NCBI GenBank assembly: GCA_034509755.1
Contig: CM067547.1
Location: forward strand, 46,402,859-46,466,858
Origin: Anisodus tanguticus
Lineage: Eukaryota > Streptophyta > Magnoliopsida > Solanales > Solanaceae
Reading direction: 5' to 3'
Length of the DNA stretch: 64,000 nt
The position numbers and the translations under genes were made by a program. A model generated the notes under the pieces. It did no database searches, was not told where the DNA came from, and was given only the letters and a program-made list of their open reading frames with translations. Below are positions 44,885 through 55,619 of this stretch, in pieces; positions within the stretch are counted from its first letter, which is position 1, and every line of letters begins with the position of its first letter.

Positions 44885-47880
44885 TCTTCCCTCTTTAAGA
44901 AAATTCCTCCTCGATTGTTGAGGAATATTCTAACTCTCAAGATTCTTAAAAAATTTGTCAGAGTTTCCTTTGTAAACGGGACTATCGTACACCTATTAAA
45001 CAACCCAAAACATATATTCAATGTCGTATATGGCCACAAATAATGAAAACAGAGTAATAATGGCCTCATATGACCATCCATTTACTTGGAATCAAAAGGG
45101 TTAATTCGAACTCACCTATGTTGTCGGAATCCTAAGCTGCTCCTGCCACATATGTCTCAATAACATTACCTTTAAAAGTACTCAAGATTAGTTTGTGTAA
45201 AGAATAAGGGAATCGTATAGCACGAATGATAGAGCAAGCTCGAAATATAAAGCATGCACAAATAGTCAAACTTCGTGCCTCTCTATATTTCTTATGTCAT
45301 CCTTTCCATATTAGTACTTCCCCGCAATATTGTAATAAAGGTTATTCATTTTGGCCTGAAGCTCAGGATTTAACAATTCAAGATAGTCAATGAGATTTTT
45401 TCATGCAACGAGTCTTCTGTAATCTAAGCATTCTTTACAAGGGTAACACGGAAAAGTTCCTCAAACATTTCTGAAGCAGCTGGCTTATGAAGACATTGGG
45501 CTGGCTGTTCCAAATCTGAATGTAGTTCAAATATTATAGGTCACCTGGCCAACTCTTTGAGTAATCTCATCTAATTCAACATATCGAAGGCTAAGTTTGC
45601 CTCTCCCTTTGATTCTCAACATGCTTCTCCTGGACAACACTTCTAGGAATTCGTCGTGTTATGTTTCCTTTGATCCAATTGATTTCCAATCTTTTATAAT
45701 CCATTCTTACCACCCTTACATGACATACGAGGCTCCAAAAAAGGATCTCAAGTCCTCAGAACCCAAATCGGCTACTATACTCTTCCCTTGCGTACGAACC
45801 TACGGGGCCAACAACTTTTGTCGAGGGATTCTATTTGCTTTATGGCTTAATACCTTGAATCAAGTCTATTGGATAGGGATTTAGCGTCTTCTCTTATTCA
45901 AAGTTTTACATGATACTATTCCAATGCTCAACACGATCGCCATTGCATCATATAATTTACCAAGAGATAGATGGTCACTCATATTTCCTTTAACGTACAT
46001 TTCATCATCCGAATCACCTGCTCAATCTACATATTTATCTAAACATAGGGCTAACCGAAGTGCCCTGACGTCCTATCGAAAAATCTTCTGAACTTAGCCA
46101 TAAGTTAAGTACCCTTTCCAAACGACATATAACTCAAGAAATCATTGAGGTGAATCACTTTCTCAATTAAACAATCTCGCGTAGTTGTCTTATTAGTAAT
46201 CACCCGGGCGACTCAACTAATAAGGATAGTGAGATAAATCCTTAGATGAAAATTCATACTTAACGATCTTTTAACTCTCTCGAGTTTCGAATGTTCTGAG
46301 TTTATCCATTGGCTTCTGGTGTGCAATCTCTTACCTACTGATTATTCCTATATTAGCTATAACCCTTCCTTTCTTTATTTCACTTACATTTGCCTCTCTC
46401 ATTCGCTTACCCATCTTACATTATTCATTCTAAAATGCACTGGCATTCCTACCTAGCCTCCAACATTATTGATGTTTCTTGTTTGTGAGAATGCTTGTCC
46501 CTTAAATAATAGATCATCAACGTGTTCCCTAGTAAGGTCCAACTAAATTCTAGGGGTAACACCTTATAACACTATCTAGTTAAAACAACCAAGTCTCCCA
46601 TTATTGATGTTTCTCGTCCATTAAATAATCATCACGTGTTTAGATCCAGGCTCCTTCATTTGCCTTATGGTTAAAGTCTTCGTTAATGGTATTTAAAAAT
46701 AGATTGCATTGACTATATTGAGTTATGGTCTCTCACCCTATCTATCTTGTAGGTAAAATAGTATTTAGTCGATTCATAGATGCTTCCGAATATCTTTACT
46801 TGCTCGACATTTCATTTTCCTCCTCGGGTTACTTCCTCTGAACATACCTTCTTGTCGCCTCCCTGACATTCTTAGGCTTATGGCCCCCATTCTTCTACTT
46901 CTATTTATGAGTATCTCGAGCTACACCAACCACCATTCCCAACTACACACCTTTTGCGAGTCGTCGCACACTTCAATCCGATTTGCAGTCTTACATGGTC
47001 CGACGACTTTTCTTAAATCTCATTGTCCTGCCACAATCGACTCTTTCTTTGCCCTAATTACTTAATCACATTATTCTTACTTTTCTATTTTAGGTTATTT
47101 GTGGGTTTCTTATCCTCGATATACTTCTCATACCGACTCTTCAAACATTGCAGATCTGACTACCTTGCTCTTAAACTAAAACATCGGATGCAGCCCGTAA
47201 ACTAAAACAATAAGGCTAGATAGATAGGGTGTCCCAAGAACAAGGATGTGGGCTCACCAATAAGTCTGGAAAGTAGCAAGTTCTCCTACTCCATACGCAT
47301 ACCACAAACTTGCTCTTCTTCGTTACCTAACATACCATCAAAAACAACAATGGTATGCATGAGTACTGGATACTTAATGAGTGTCTCCGGCACAATAGTT
47401 AATAACAAAATATATGAGTAATAAGTGAAATTGAAAACAAACAATATTGAGGAACGGTTCAAAACAAATGATAACATCTCATGAATATTCAGTATAAGTC
47501 AATGATTAAGAAATAATCAATTTGAATCCTTAAGTCATTCTCGTTACCTTAAGTCCTTTAAAAAAATAGTTTAAAATTCTCAAAGATAGAGTAAGTTGTA
47601 ACCTTAGTAAAATCACCAGTCAAGAGCCAATAACATAAAAATATATCAATTTCAACTAGTTATACCATTCATCACATTATGTCTTTTCAATCATGAACTC
47701 AAGATCATCAACAAGTCACTCACAGGCAACCAAAGCATAACACATGCCAATATAGGCTCAATTAATATAATTAAGGGATGACTACTTAGGGTTTCCTATA
47801 ACTAGGAGTATACTTGTGGATCCCTTTTATAACTTCCTTAAGGACCTTAATATTGATTTGTGCGTCGATCAAGTTGATAT
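44885..47880 (-). mobile_element. Probably decayed internal region, no readable domains
   Basis: By position this should be the internal part of the element whose 3' LTR is at 44520-44884. The open frames (for example 95 codons at 45597-45884 on the plus strand) have no recognisable motif and occur on both strands, so I take none as a gene. GATGTTTCT and AAATAAT words repeat near 46470-46630. Confidence 0.35.
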
Positions 47881-47894
47881 TTTTTTCATAGGCC

Positions 47895-47948
47895 TGCTCG
47901 GGATGCATGAGAGATATTTCCCGAGCAAGCATGTTATCTCTCATGCAT
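47895..47948. repeat. Two interlocking inverted repeats
   Basis: TGCTCGGGA (47895-47903) pairs with TCCCGAGCA (47919-47927). ATGCATGAGAGATA (47903-47916) pairs perfectly with TATCTCTCATGCAT (47935-47948). The second arm of the first pair lies between the arms of the second, so in RNA the two stems would form a pseudoknot topology. Confidence 0.8.
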
Positions 47949-48029
47949 ACAAAATCTTATGGTCCTTTTTCTTCTATATTATCCAAATATAAAATCGCAT
48001 TTGCATGATAATTAACACTAAAATCACTG

Positions 48030-48890
48030 GGGTGCAACGTCTTCATTGTAATCGTCATCATTAGCATATGATTGATCATCATCCGTCCCTTCATGATCTA
48101 ATGGACTATCGCTATGCAACTCATTTACTCGATCATTAGCTAAATCGTTGTTGTTCACAATTTGTGTGAGCTGAGTCAATGTGGGGTTATCTTCAAAATC
48201 ATTACACCTTTAAAATAAGAAAATTCACAGTATTTTAAAGTCAAACACAATTATAAGATCCATGAATGAAGTGAATAAAATATCATTATATTTACCTAAC
48301 AATTAACTCGACGTGAGCAGGTCGTTGGCGAACGATACTACCAATTCACTTGGACCTGCATGTGAAGGGTGTCGGACATTACAGTCCAAATTTTGCTACT
48401 ACATAGTAGCATTACTCTGTCCCCGTCTCACAATTCTGCGCACTCCAATTAAAGTTATGATAGTGTGCTGAAGTCACACCATCATTCTGTGTATCAAAAT
48501 TAATTACATTGTTTGACTGACTATTCTTACCATTGTTTGTTTTTGAATTACACTCCTTGGAAAATTAATATTCAAACTTGGGAGATAAATAGTACATCCA
48601 AGATCGAACTCATTGTCGGTAAGTACTTAAACCTGGGTAGAGCGTTCAACCGTTGGATACATGTCAAGCTTCGCCATGCTTATATGATTTCTAAAAATCT
48701 CAGGACTACGAAAAAATAACGATAAAGATTCATCGTCCCTAATCAGAATCTTACCATAAATTGGTAAATCATCAGTTGTAAATGACATTGGACATCGTCC
48801 GGTGATAACCACCAAAAGTTCGGGATCACTTATGAATATTTTACTCTTTAAGACGCGTTTCAGACGATTGTATTTGAGGAAAATTGGAAA
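48030..48890 (-). pseudogene. Unidentified minus-strand coding remnant
   Basis: Three pieces look protein-like on the minus strand: 48815-48627 (VVITGRCPMSFTTDDLPIYG, IRDDESLSLFF), about 48500-48400 (NDGVTSAHYHNFNWSAQNCE), and about 48210-48030, a serine/aspartate-rich acidic end (DNPTLTQLTQIVNNNDLAND, then HEGTDDDQSYANDDDYNED) ending in a stop. The first piece recalls the PB1-like N-terminal part of plant Mutator-type transposases, where a DDES/VFL-type motif follows a strand-rich domain; this is a weak resemblance. Between them a stop and unclear splice points occur. I do not assign a function. Confidence 0.35.
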
Positions 48891-49061
48891 TATTTACCCT
48901 ATTTCAGGATGTTAGCTGTATCTAATCGAACTTGCTTGATACACAACTGCACCACCCCAAAATAAATAAACTTTTACATGAGTTTTCATTATTTTTTGTA
49001 TGAAATGCATGAGAGAATAAAATGAAAGCTGAAGGATATGAAACACATATAGAGATAAATG

Positions 49062-49100
49062 AAAGATGAAAGATGAAAGATGAAAGATATGAAATGGATG
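49062..49100. repeat. (GATGAAA)n short tandem repeat
   Basis: Four to five units of GATGAAA with slight variation. On the minus strand it yields the repetitive frame of short hydrophobic codons seen there, which is not a gene. Confidence 0.7.
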
Positions 49101-49262
49101 AGAGAAACTTAAAACATGAATGATATAAAATTGGTAAAGATATGCGGGATTTATTGACGGAAAAAAAGTAAAATAGGTCGCAATTTTATTCACGAACTAT
49201 AAAAAACAATATTATTTTGATGTGACCAAACAATGCTCGTCTGACATTTAAATCTGCAACTT

Positions 49263-49640
49263 TATTTTTTTTTTTTTTTTGATAATCCGTGTTTCTGCGC
49301 TTGCGTACCGACTACTTCACTCCAGATTACCTGGATGTCCCGGAGATGATGGGACCGGTCCTTCAAGACCCCACCACCGGGTAAATCGCGGGATGTGCAC
49401 ACATGGTCGGTGTACGCTTGCGTCCAACGGATCAATGCTACAAGGTTGACCCCCCCCCCCCCCCACAGGCCCCACCCACAAGGCTTGGCGGAGACCGAAC
49501 CCACATCGCAACATGCCGCGCGGCTTTTAGCGCCCGTACTTTACCATATGTATGTGCCCGGAGGACGATATCCGGAGGGAAGAATCGAACTTGCGACCCT
49601 AAGGCCGCAAAGTTGACTCCCTGCCAGCAAGCAGAAGTCA
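49263..49640 (-). mobile_element. tRNA-derived SINE with poly(A) tail
   Basis: Minus strand: a head with a B-box-like AAGTTCGATTC (49582-49592), an A-box-like TGGCAGGGAGTCAA about 35 bp earlier, a body of about 300 bp, and a poly(A) tail (a run of about 18 T on the plus strand at 49263-49280). A run of 14-16 C on the plus strand (from about 49450) lies in the body. The pol III boxes and tail fit a plant tRNA-derived SINE. I do not find a convincing target duplication, and the family is not certain. Confidence 0.6.
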
Positions 49641-49660
49641 CTAGATTCGATGATTATTTT

Positions 49661-50559
49661 ATATTTTAAGACAATATAAACGAAATGTAAAAAAATGTAG
49701 TTCGTTTATCACTCAGCGATCTATAAAAAAATAAAAACAATTAATCTAATTGCAGTTTGTTGGGCAGTGTGCAAACTAAAGACAATGACCAAAAATTGAC
49801 AATTGGTAACGTAAGTAAATATAGAATACACGTAATTTTACAGAAAGATTTTTTTTTTTGAATTCTTCATTTTGAATATTCAGTTTAAATAAATCGTATA
49901 TTAATTTTTCTTAAATTAGATTTAGTTTGTGAGTTACTCAATGAACTGTTTAAATTTTCTTTTTTTTGTCCAATGACGTTTAATGTCTGCTGTCAAACAA
50001 ACACACAGTTCATGGATTATCCAACGAACAACTCAATTTGGTATGTAAATAATTTGACATACTATTTTGGTCTTTAAGCCTCAAGAAAGTGTCATTTAGG
50101 CGTCGGACTCATATGCCTTCAGTCATATGATGAAACAATAGTTACAGTGATGAAAAATCAGATGGGTACAAGTGAGGGAGAGGGGTGCTATTATAACCTA
50201 ATCTAAGTAATGTTTTTCCACTTTTTACGCCTCTCATAATAATCATTATCCGCACATTTCACCTGTTACACAACGATTGAGATTCTTCAAGAGTCAATCC
50301 TGATTTCCTCGAAAACGGCTACGAAATGGACTTATCCTGACCGACCTCGATCGATCCCCGCCAGTGCATCTCCGGAGCTAGATGGGCTTATACCCAGGTC
50401 CCAGACTCTCGACGGATAAGATTCTCACACCCCGGACCTACTTACATGTCAAAATTGGGGTTGCGGCTGCTAAGTCATGCCCTACTATGCTAATGTTGCA
50501 CACGTGTCATCCCCGATTTGTCCACACTTCTGTACCAGAGTTTACCGCTAAACACAAAA
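49661..50559. other. Intergenic, nothing recognised
   Basis: Mixed AT-rich sequence. The part at 50280-50530 has higher GC and several short imperfect frames, but no recognisable family. Confidence 0.4.
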
Positions 50560-50780
50560 TGAGTTTGTTAGATTTGTTATTCTTTTGACAAATTGATGAT
50601 CGGGGTTTGTTCTTTATGATATATAAATTTATGTTTCAAATTTGATCTTATTTGAGATAAATTTGGGTGTTGAATCGTGTGTTTGATTGTTGAAATTCGA
50701 AGAAACAATTATTGATTTGGGCAAAAACTTATTCATCTGAACTTCATGCGAAAATGCCTAAAGTTTAGCCAAATAAATGA

Positions 50781-51135
50781 CCTGAGCACATGCAAACATG
50801 TCTAAAGTTTAGCCAAATAAATGACCTGTGCGATAGTCCTTCAAGCAAGGGACTTGGGCAAACAAAGTCCTTACTCGTATTCCATCAACAACTCGCATAT
50901 CGTATAGAGCTTTTTCCTATCCTTTCAAGTGAAGTTTCTATTGAATTGAGTAAGATCCTTTTGAATAGAAGATGCCCATGAAAAAACATTTTTTAGAGGA
51001 AGATCAAAAAAATGCGGATTTCCCTATTGATTAACCTCTGAAGCGGGTAAGATCCAAAGAAGTCTATACCTGCAGATGAAAGAGGAGCTTCTACGTGAAC
51101 ATTTCACACATGCAAACATGTCTAAAGTTTAGCCT
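50781..51135. other. Foreign-looking insertion between direct repeats
   Basis: ACATGCAAACATGTCTAAAG plus TTTAGCC stands on both sides (about 50781-50807 and 51110-51136). The ~280 bp between differs in composition from the surroundings (CCTTCAAGCAAGGGACTTGG, GAAGCGGGTAAGATCC) and has the look of organellar, probably mitochondrial, intergenic DNA. That origin is a guess from sequence style. Confidence 0.35.
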
Positions 51136-51406
51136 TACCAAGACTACAACTTCAATAAAGAATACCCTAAGTTAGACTTTCTCAAACCACAACTTCGGTC
51201 AGAAATTTCGTTGTTTCATGCAGATGTGTGCTCATTTTTGTATTTCCATATGAAAAGCCTAAATACATGAACCCAAATGCCAATTTCTTGATTTTGTACT
51301 TGATAGAACTCTAGTTCATGTCTATGAAGAGAGAAACAAAAGAAGAAAAAAGATGGATAAAAACAGAGAAACGAACAAAAACTCTAGTTCGTGAGTTTTT
51401 CAAATA

Positions 51407-51671
51407 ATAACTCCATCCGTCCCAAGAAGATTGACACATTTCATTTTTCGCGAGTCAAACTTCCTAATTTTGATTGTGTGTTAGAACATAGAATCTTTAA
51501 ATTTTTTGAAATAAAATTTGTATATTTGGAAACTACGTAAAAAGTACTATAAGTTACCATAATTAATAACTTAAAATATTTAAAAGACATTTAAAAAAAT
51601 TATGATCAAAGAACAATTCATTTGACTCTCAAAAAATGAAAAGAGTCAAACGTTTTAGGACAAAGGAAGTA
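51407..51671. mobile_element. Stowaway-like MITE
   Basis: About 265 bp with inverted ends: AACTCCATCCGTCCCAAGAA on the left, and the reverse complement of TTTTAGGACAAAGGAAGTA on the right. AT-rich interior without coding capacity; it interrupts the unclassified repeat. Confidence 0.6.
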
Positions 51672-52168
51672 AATATTTGAAGTTAGGATTTGCTAAGGTT
51701 ATAACTTTAGCCAGAATTTATATGAAGTTGGTTTTGGCAAGCCATTATATATTTGAAGTCTTACCAAGGCCATAAAATTTAAATAAAAAATGTCCAAAAT
51801 TTAGCCATGTTAGACCCACAACTTCATTTGACATCCGAACTTGGCCTTGACGATGTTTGCCTTCACAAAGCCATATTTTAGACAAACATGACTGAAGTGA
51901 TTTTCGACTCTTAGTCGTGTACATTTTAAGTTGTTCTCGAAGCGGATAAATTTGTAATTTTTTTAAACTTCAGGTATAAATTAAATGGCGGCCCCAAATG
52001 CACTTTGCCCATATTATAGTTATGGATTTGGTAGGCCCAGAAAACCTGACTCAAAATCTATATTTGTATTTAAAAAATTCATTTAATATATATAAATAAT
52101 CAATCCAAAACTTCGAATCACGAACCCCTCCGAGATAACTCCATTCATGTTTGAAACATATTAATTAA

Positions 52169-52410
52169 TTACTCACTCTCTCCCAATTTATATGAAACAC
52201 TTTCCTTTTTAGTCCGTTTAAAAAATGACACATTTTCTTATTTAATAATAATTTAACTTCAAACATTACTTTTTACGCTTAATGGTATATCTATAACCAC
52301 ACAAATATTTTTGATTTATTTTAGATCATAAGATTTAAAAATCTTCATTTATTTTTTAAATTTCGTGTTTCATTCAAACTATATCACATAAATTGGAATG
52401 AACGGAGTAT
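52169..52410. mobile_element. Stowaway-like MITE
   Basis: TACTCACTCTCTCCCAATTT and the right-end AAATTGGAATGAACGGAGTA are inverted relatives of the common TACTCCCTCCGTCCCAATTT end, flanked by TA. About 240 bp, AT-rich, non-coding. Confidence 0.65.
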
Positions 52411-53276
52411 CAAATTCTATTATTTTTCGAGACATGATTAGACCAGCTATACATTGAGAACCTCCAATGGCAGAACACGCTATCAACATATTTCAAAATT
52501 TAATTGACTAAATTCTTTAAACTTGTGTTACTATTAACAGTCAACTTGTTTAACAAAGTGACTTGTTTGATATTGACTACCTTCGATAACAACCAATTAC
52601 AACTCCTACTAAAATTAAGGCCTAATACATAAGCACAGCCCCTTAAACTTGACCTAAAATTTCATTAGCCACGTGGCATTGACACTAATTGATCCATTTT
52701 TTGAGGAGGAAATGACGTCTTTCCCCATACCTACTCACTTTCGTCTTCTTCCACACTCCCTTCCCCAAAAACAAAATTTCAGCCATTAAACTCCTTTGCC
52801 ATTTTTTGTCCAAAAATAAAAATTAAAAAATAGAGCGCCTCCCAAAACTCATTATGTTGAACCCAAATCAGAGAGACCGATTTATAGTATTATTTACAAG
52901 GCTTGCATCCTAATTCAAGTCAATATTTCTTACGGAATCGAGTTTCTCGGTTGAATATTGTAGCATCCAATTTTAAGTTGAGTTTATAGTTATTGCCGAA
53001 GGTTCTTGTTTCATTTACTGTTGCTTTATCCAAAAGGGTATATTTTGATAATTTTCATGGTCTGTTAGTGTTTGATAATTTTGATGTTAGATCAAAAGGG
53101 TATGCTCTGTTATTTTGATAATTTTCATGCTCTGTTACCCCTAAAGGCTACTTGTAGCGAAGTTGAATTGTTTCTATTTCTGGGTTTATTAGGTTAGACA
53201 TCTTCTTCCATGAAAGTTTTGACCTTGCTTGATTTAATGACAAGAAGAAGATTATCTTTTTTTGTTTTGTTTAGTA
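52411..53276. other. Intergenic with a short local duplication
   Basis: TTTTGATAATTTTCATG..CTGTTA occurs near 53044 and 53114, with GATCAAAAGGGTATG between; a local tandem duplication. Around 52620-52760 a stretch starts TAATACATAAGCACAGCCCC; I cannot assign it. No gene. Confidence 0.4.
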
Positions 53277-53286
53277 TAAGTCTATA

Positions 53287-55486
53287 CTACTACCACAACA
53301 ACAACATACCCAGTGAAATCCCACAACGTGTGGTCTAGAAAGGATAGAGTGTTCGCAAACCTTATCTCCACCTTGTTAGATAGAGCGGTTGTTTTCGGGA
53401 GACCATCGGCTCAAGACAAAGCATAATCACAAGCAAGGCAAGTCAAAACAAAGCAAGAAAAACCGTCAGACACACACAGAATTAAAGCAATATTGACAGT
53501 ATGAACATGTTGATAACAAAATTGAATACGCCATGATAACGCATTCTAACAACAAGAAGAAGTAGCTAACATAGTTAAATAAGATAAACAAAGTACACTA
53601 AAGAACACATAGCAGCATAAATCGAACTACATAAGACTATAAATCAATATTGCGCCTATAATTGTGATAGGCTAATCGGGCCTACAATAATAACACTACA
53701 GCTATCATTTTGTAAGTAGGACTACGTTCGACTACCTACGACCATTCTACCCTAATTTGTGTCCTCCACAACCCCCTATCTAAGGTCATGTCCTCAGTAA
53801 GTTGCACATGCGTCATATTCCGTCTAATCACATCTCTACAATACTTTTTCGGCCTACATCTACCCCCTCCTGAATTCGTCCATAGCCAATCTTTCACACC
53901 TTCGCACTGGGGCATCCGTGTGTCTCCTCTACACATGGCCGAACCATCTCAACCTCGCTTCCCGCATCTTATCCTCTACCGAGGTCACTCCCACTTTATC
54001 CCGGATATCATTATTTCTAATCTTATCTCTCCTTGTATGTCCACATATCCATCTCAACATCCTCATCTCCGCAACTTTCATCTTGTGTATGTGCGAAGTC
54101 TTGACTGGCCAACACTCCGCCCATACAACATAATCGGTCTAACCACCACCCTATAGAACTTGCCTTTAAGTTTTGGTGACACCTTTTTGTCGCACAAGAC
54201 TCCAGATGCGAGCCTCCATTCATCTACTCTGCCCCAATACGATGTGTGACATCATCATCAATATCTCCATTCCCTTGGATAATAGACCCTAGGTACTTGA
54301 AGCTTCCTTTCTTTGGAATGACCTGAGTACCAAGCCTCACCACCACGCCTGTCTTAGAGTCGCTCCCGTTGTTGAACTTGTACTCCAAATACTATGTCTT
54401 GGTCCTACTCAACTTGAACCCTTTAGACTCCAAAGTCTGTCTCCAAACCTCCAGGTTGGCTTTCACTCCGTTGCGAGTCTAATCAATCATGACTATGTCG
54501 TCTGCGAATAACATACACCATGGTACCTCCTCTTGAATTTTTCGCATCAGTCCGTCCATCACCAGGGCAAATAGGAATTGGTTAAGAGTTGATCCCTGGT
54601 GCAGCCCCATCGTCACTGAAAAGTGCTCCGAGTCTTCTCCTACTATCCGTACCCTAGTCTTGGCTCCATCATACATATCATTGATCGTCCTAGTGTACGC
54701 CATATGTACACTTCTAACCTCCAAACATCTTCATAGAACCTCCTAAGGACTTTGTCGTATGCCTTCTCGAGGTCGATGAAAATCATAAGTAAATTTTTTT
54801 CCTCTCCCTATACTGCTCCACCAACCTCCTAATAAGATGAATTATTTCAGTAGTCGAACGCCCCGGCATGAATCTAAACGGGTTCTCTGAAATAGACACG
54901 CTCTCTCCTCACCCTAATCTCCACGACCCTTTCCCAAACTTTGATAGTGTGGCTCAACAACTTGATACCCCTATAGTTGTTGCAGTTCTGAATATCACAT
55001 TTGTTTTTGTACAAGGGAATCATTGTACTACACCTCCATTCTTCGGGCATTCTTGTCGTCTTAAAAATGGCATTAAATAACTCAGCCAACCAGTCCAAGC
55101 CTACACTCTTCCAAAATTCAACTAGGATCTCATCAGGCCTGGTCGCTCGTCCCCTGCGCATCTTGCGAACAACACCCTTAACATCCTCAACCTTAATGTT
55201 TTTACAATACCCAAATCCCGGTACCTACCAGAATGCTCCAGATCTCCCAGCACAATGTCTTCATCTCCTTTTTCGTTTAAGAGTTTAGGGAAGTAAGACT
55301 GCCACCTCCGCCTAATATGTGCTTCCTCCACCAGTACTTTGTCGTCCTCGTCCTTGATGCACCTCACATGATCCAAGTCACGGGCCCTCCTCTCCCTTGC
55401 CTTGTTTAGTCTGTACAACTTCTTATCCTCGCCTTTCTCCTTTAATTCCACATACAAGCGTTCAAAAGTCATCGTTTTCGCCGTTG
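53287..55486 (-). mobile_element. RTE-type LINE, 5' truncated, with 10-bp target duplication
   Basis: TAAGTCTATA flanks both ends (53277-53286 and 55487-55496). On the minus strand the element starts within the region before the reverse transcriptase and ends in CAACAACAACA on the plus strand, that is a TTG tail. Its 3' UTR (about 53293-53700) is related to the fragment at 27926-28210. The endonuclease domain at the 5' end is absent, as expected for incomplete target-primed reverse transcription. Confidence 0.85.
53730..55472 (-). pseudogene. RTE LINE reverse transcriptase, decayed
   Basis: Pieces: 55472-55122 (AHIRRRWQSYFPKLLNEKGD), 55161-54874 (RGRATRPDEILVEFWKSVG, then NNYRGIKLLSHTIKVWERV), 54724-54479 with MLFADDIVMID (the FADD catalytic motif, codons at 54497-54508) preceded by MGLHQGSTLNQFLFALVMD, and the C-terminal part around 54220-53740 (RCHQNLKASS..., CATKR). 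The pieces are in different frames with stops between them. The wording RGKATGPDEIPVE-like and GLHQGS fits the plant RTE clade. Not functional. Confidence 0.8.
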
Positions 55487-55619
55487 TAAGTCTATAATAG
55501 TTTTAAATAACTTTATGGTGTTGTCCAAAAGTTGCAAATTACATAATAAAATTGCAATTAAAAAAATTACATTTTCAAAAAAATCTGTTCTAATTGCTTG
55601 ATGATTTCATGTGGTTCTT

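Larger units (their letters stand above)
50560..52010 (+). repeat. Unclassified dispersed repeat, copy 2
   Basis: Shares the words listed for 38190-39010 in the same order (for example GGGTGTTGAATCG, AAATTCGAAGAA, TTAAATGGCGGCCCC). It is longer because it contains a 280-bp insertion (about 50828-51105) and a MITE (51407-51671). No coding frame. Confidence 0.55.

Noticed and set aside
44522..45081. Minus-strand frames of 88 and 98 codons
   Set aside because: They run across an LTR end and the adjacent polypurine tract and show no known domain.
49262..49504. Minus-strand frames with glycine runs
   Set aside because: They come from the poly-C run and body of a SINE.
53788..54156. Plus-strand frame of 122 codons
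   Set aside because: It is antisense to the C-terminal part of the LINE reverse transcriptase and has no family resemblance.
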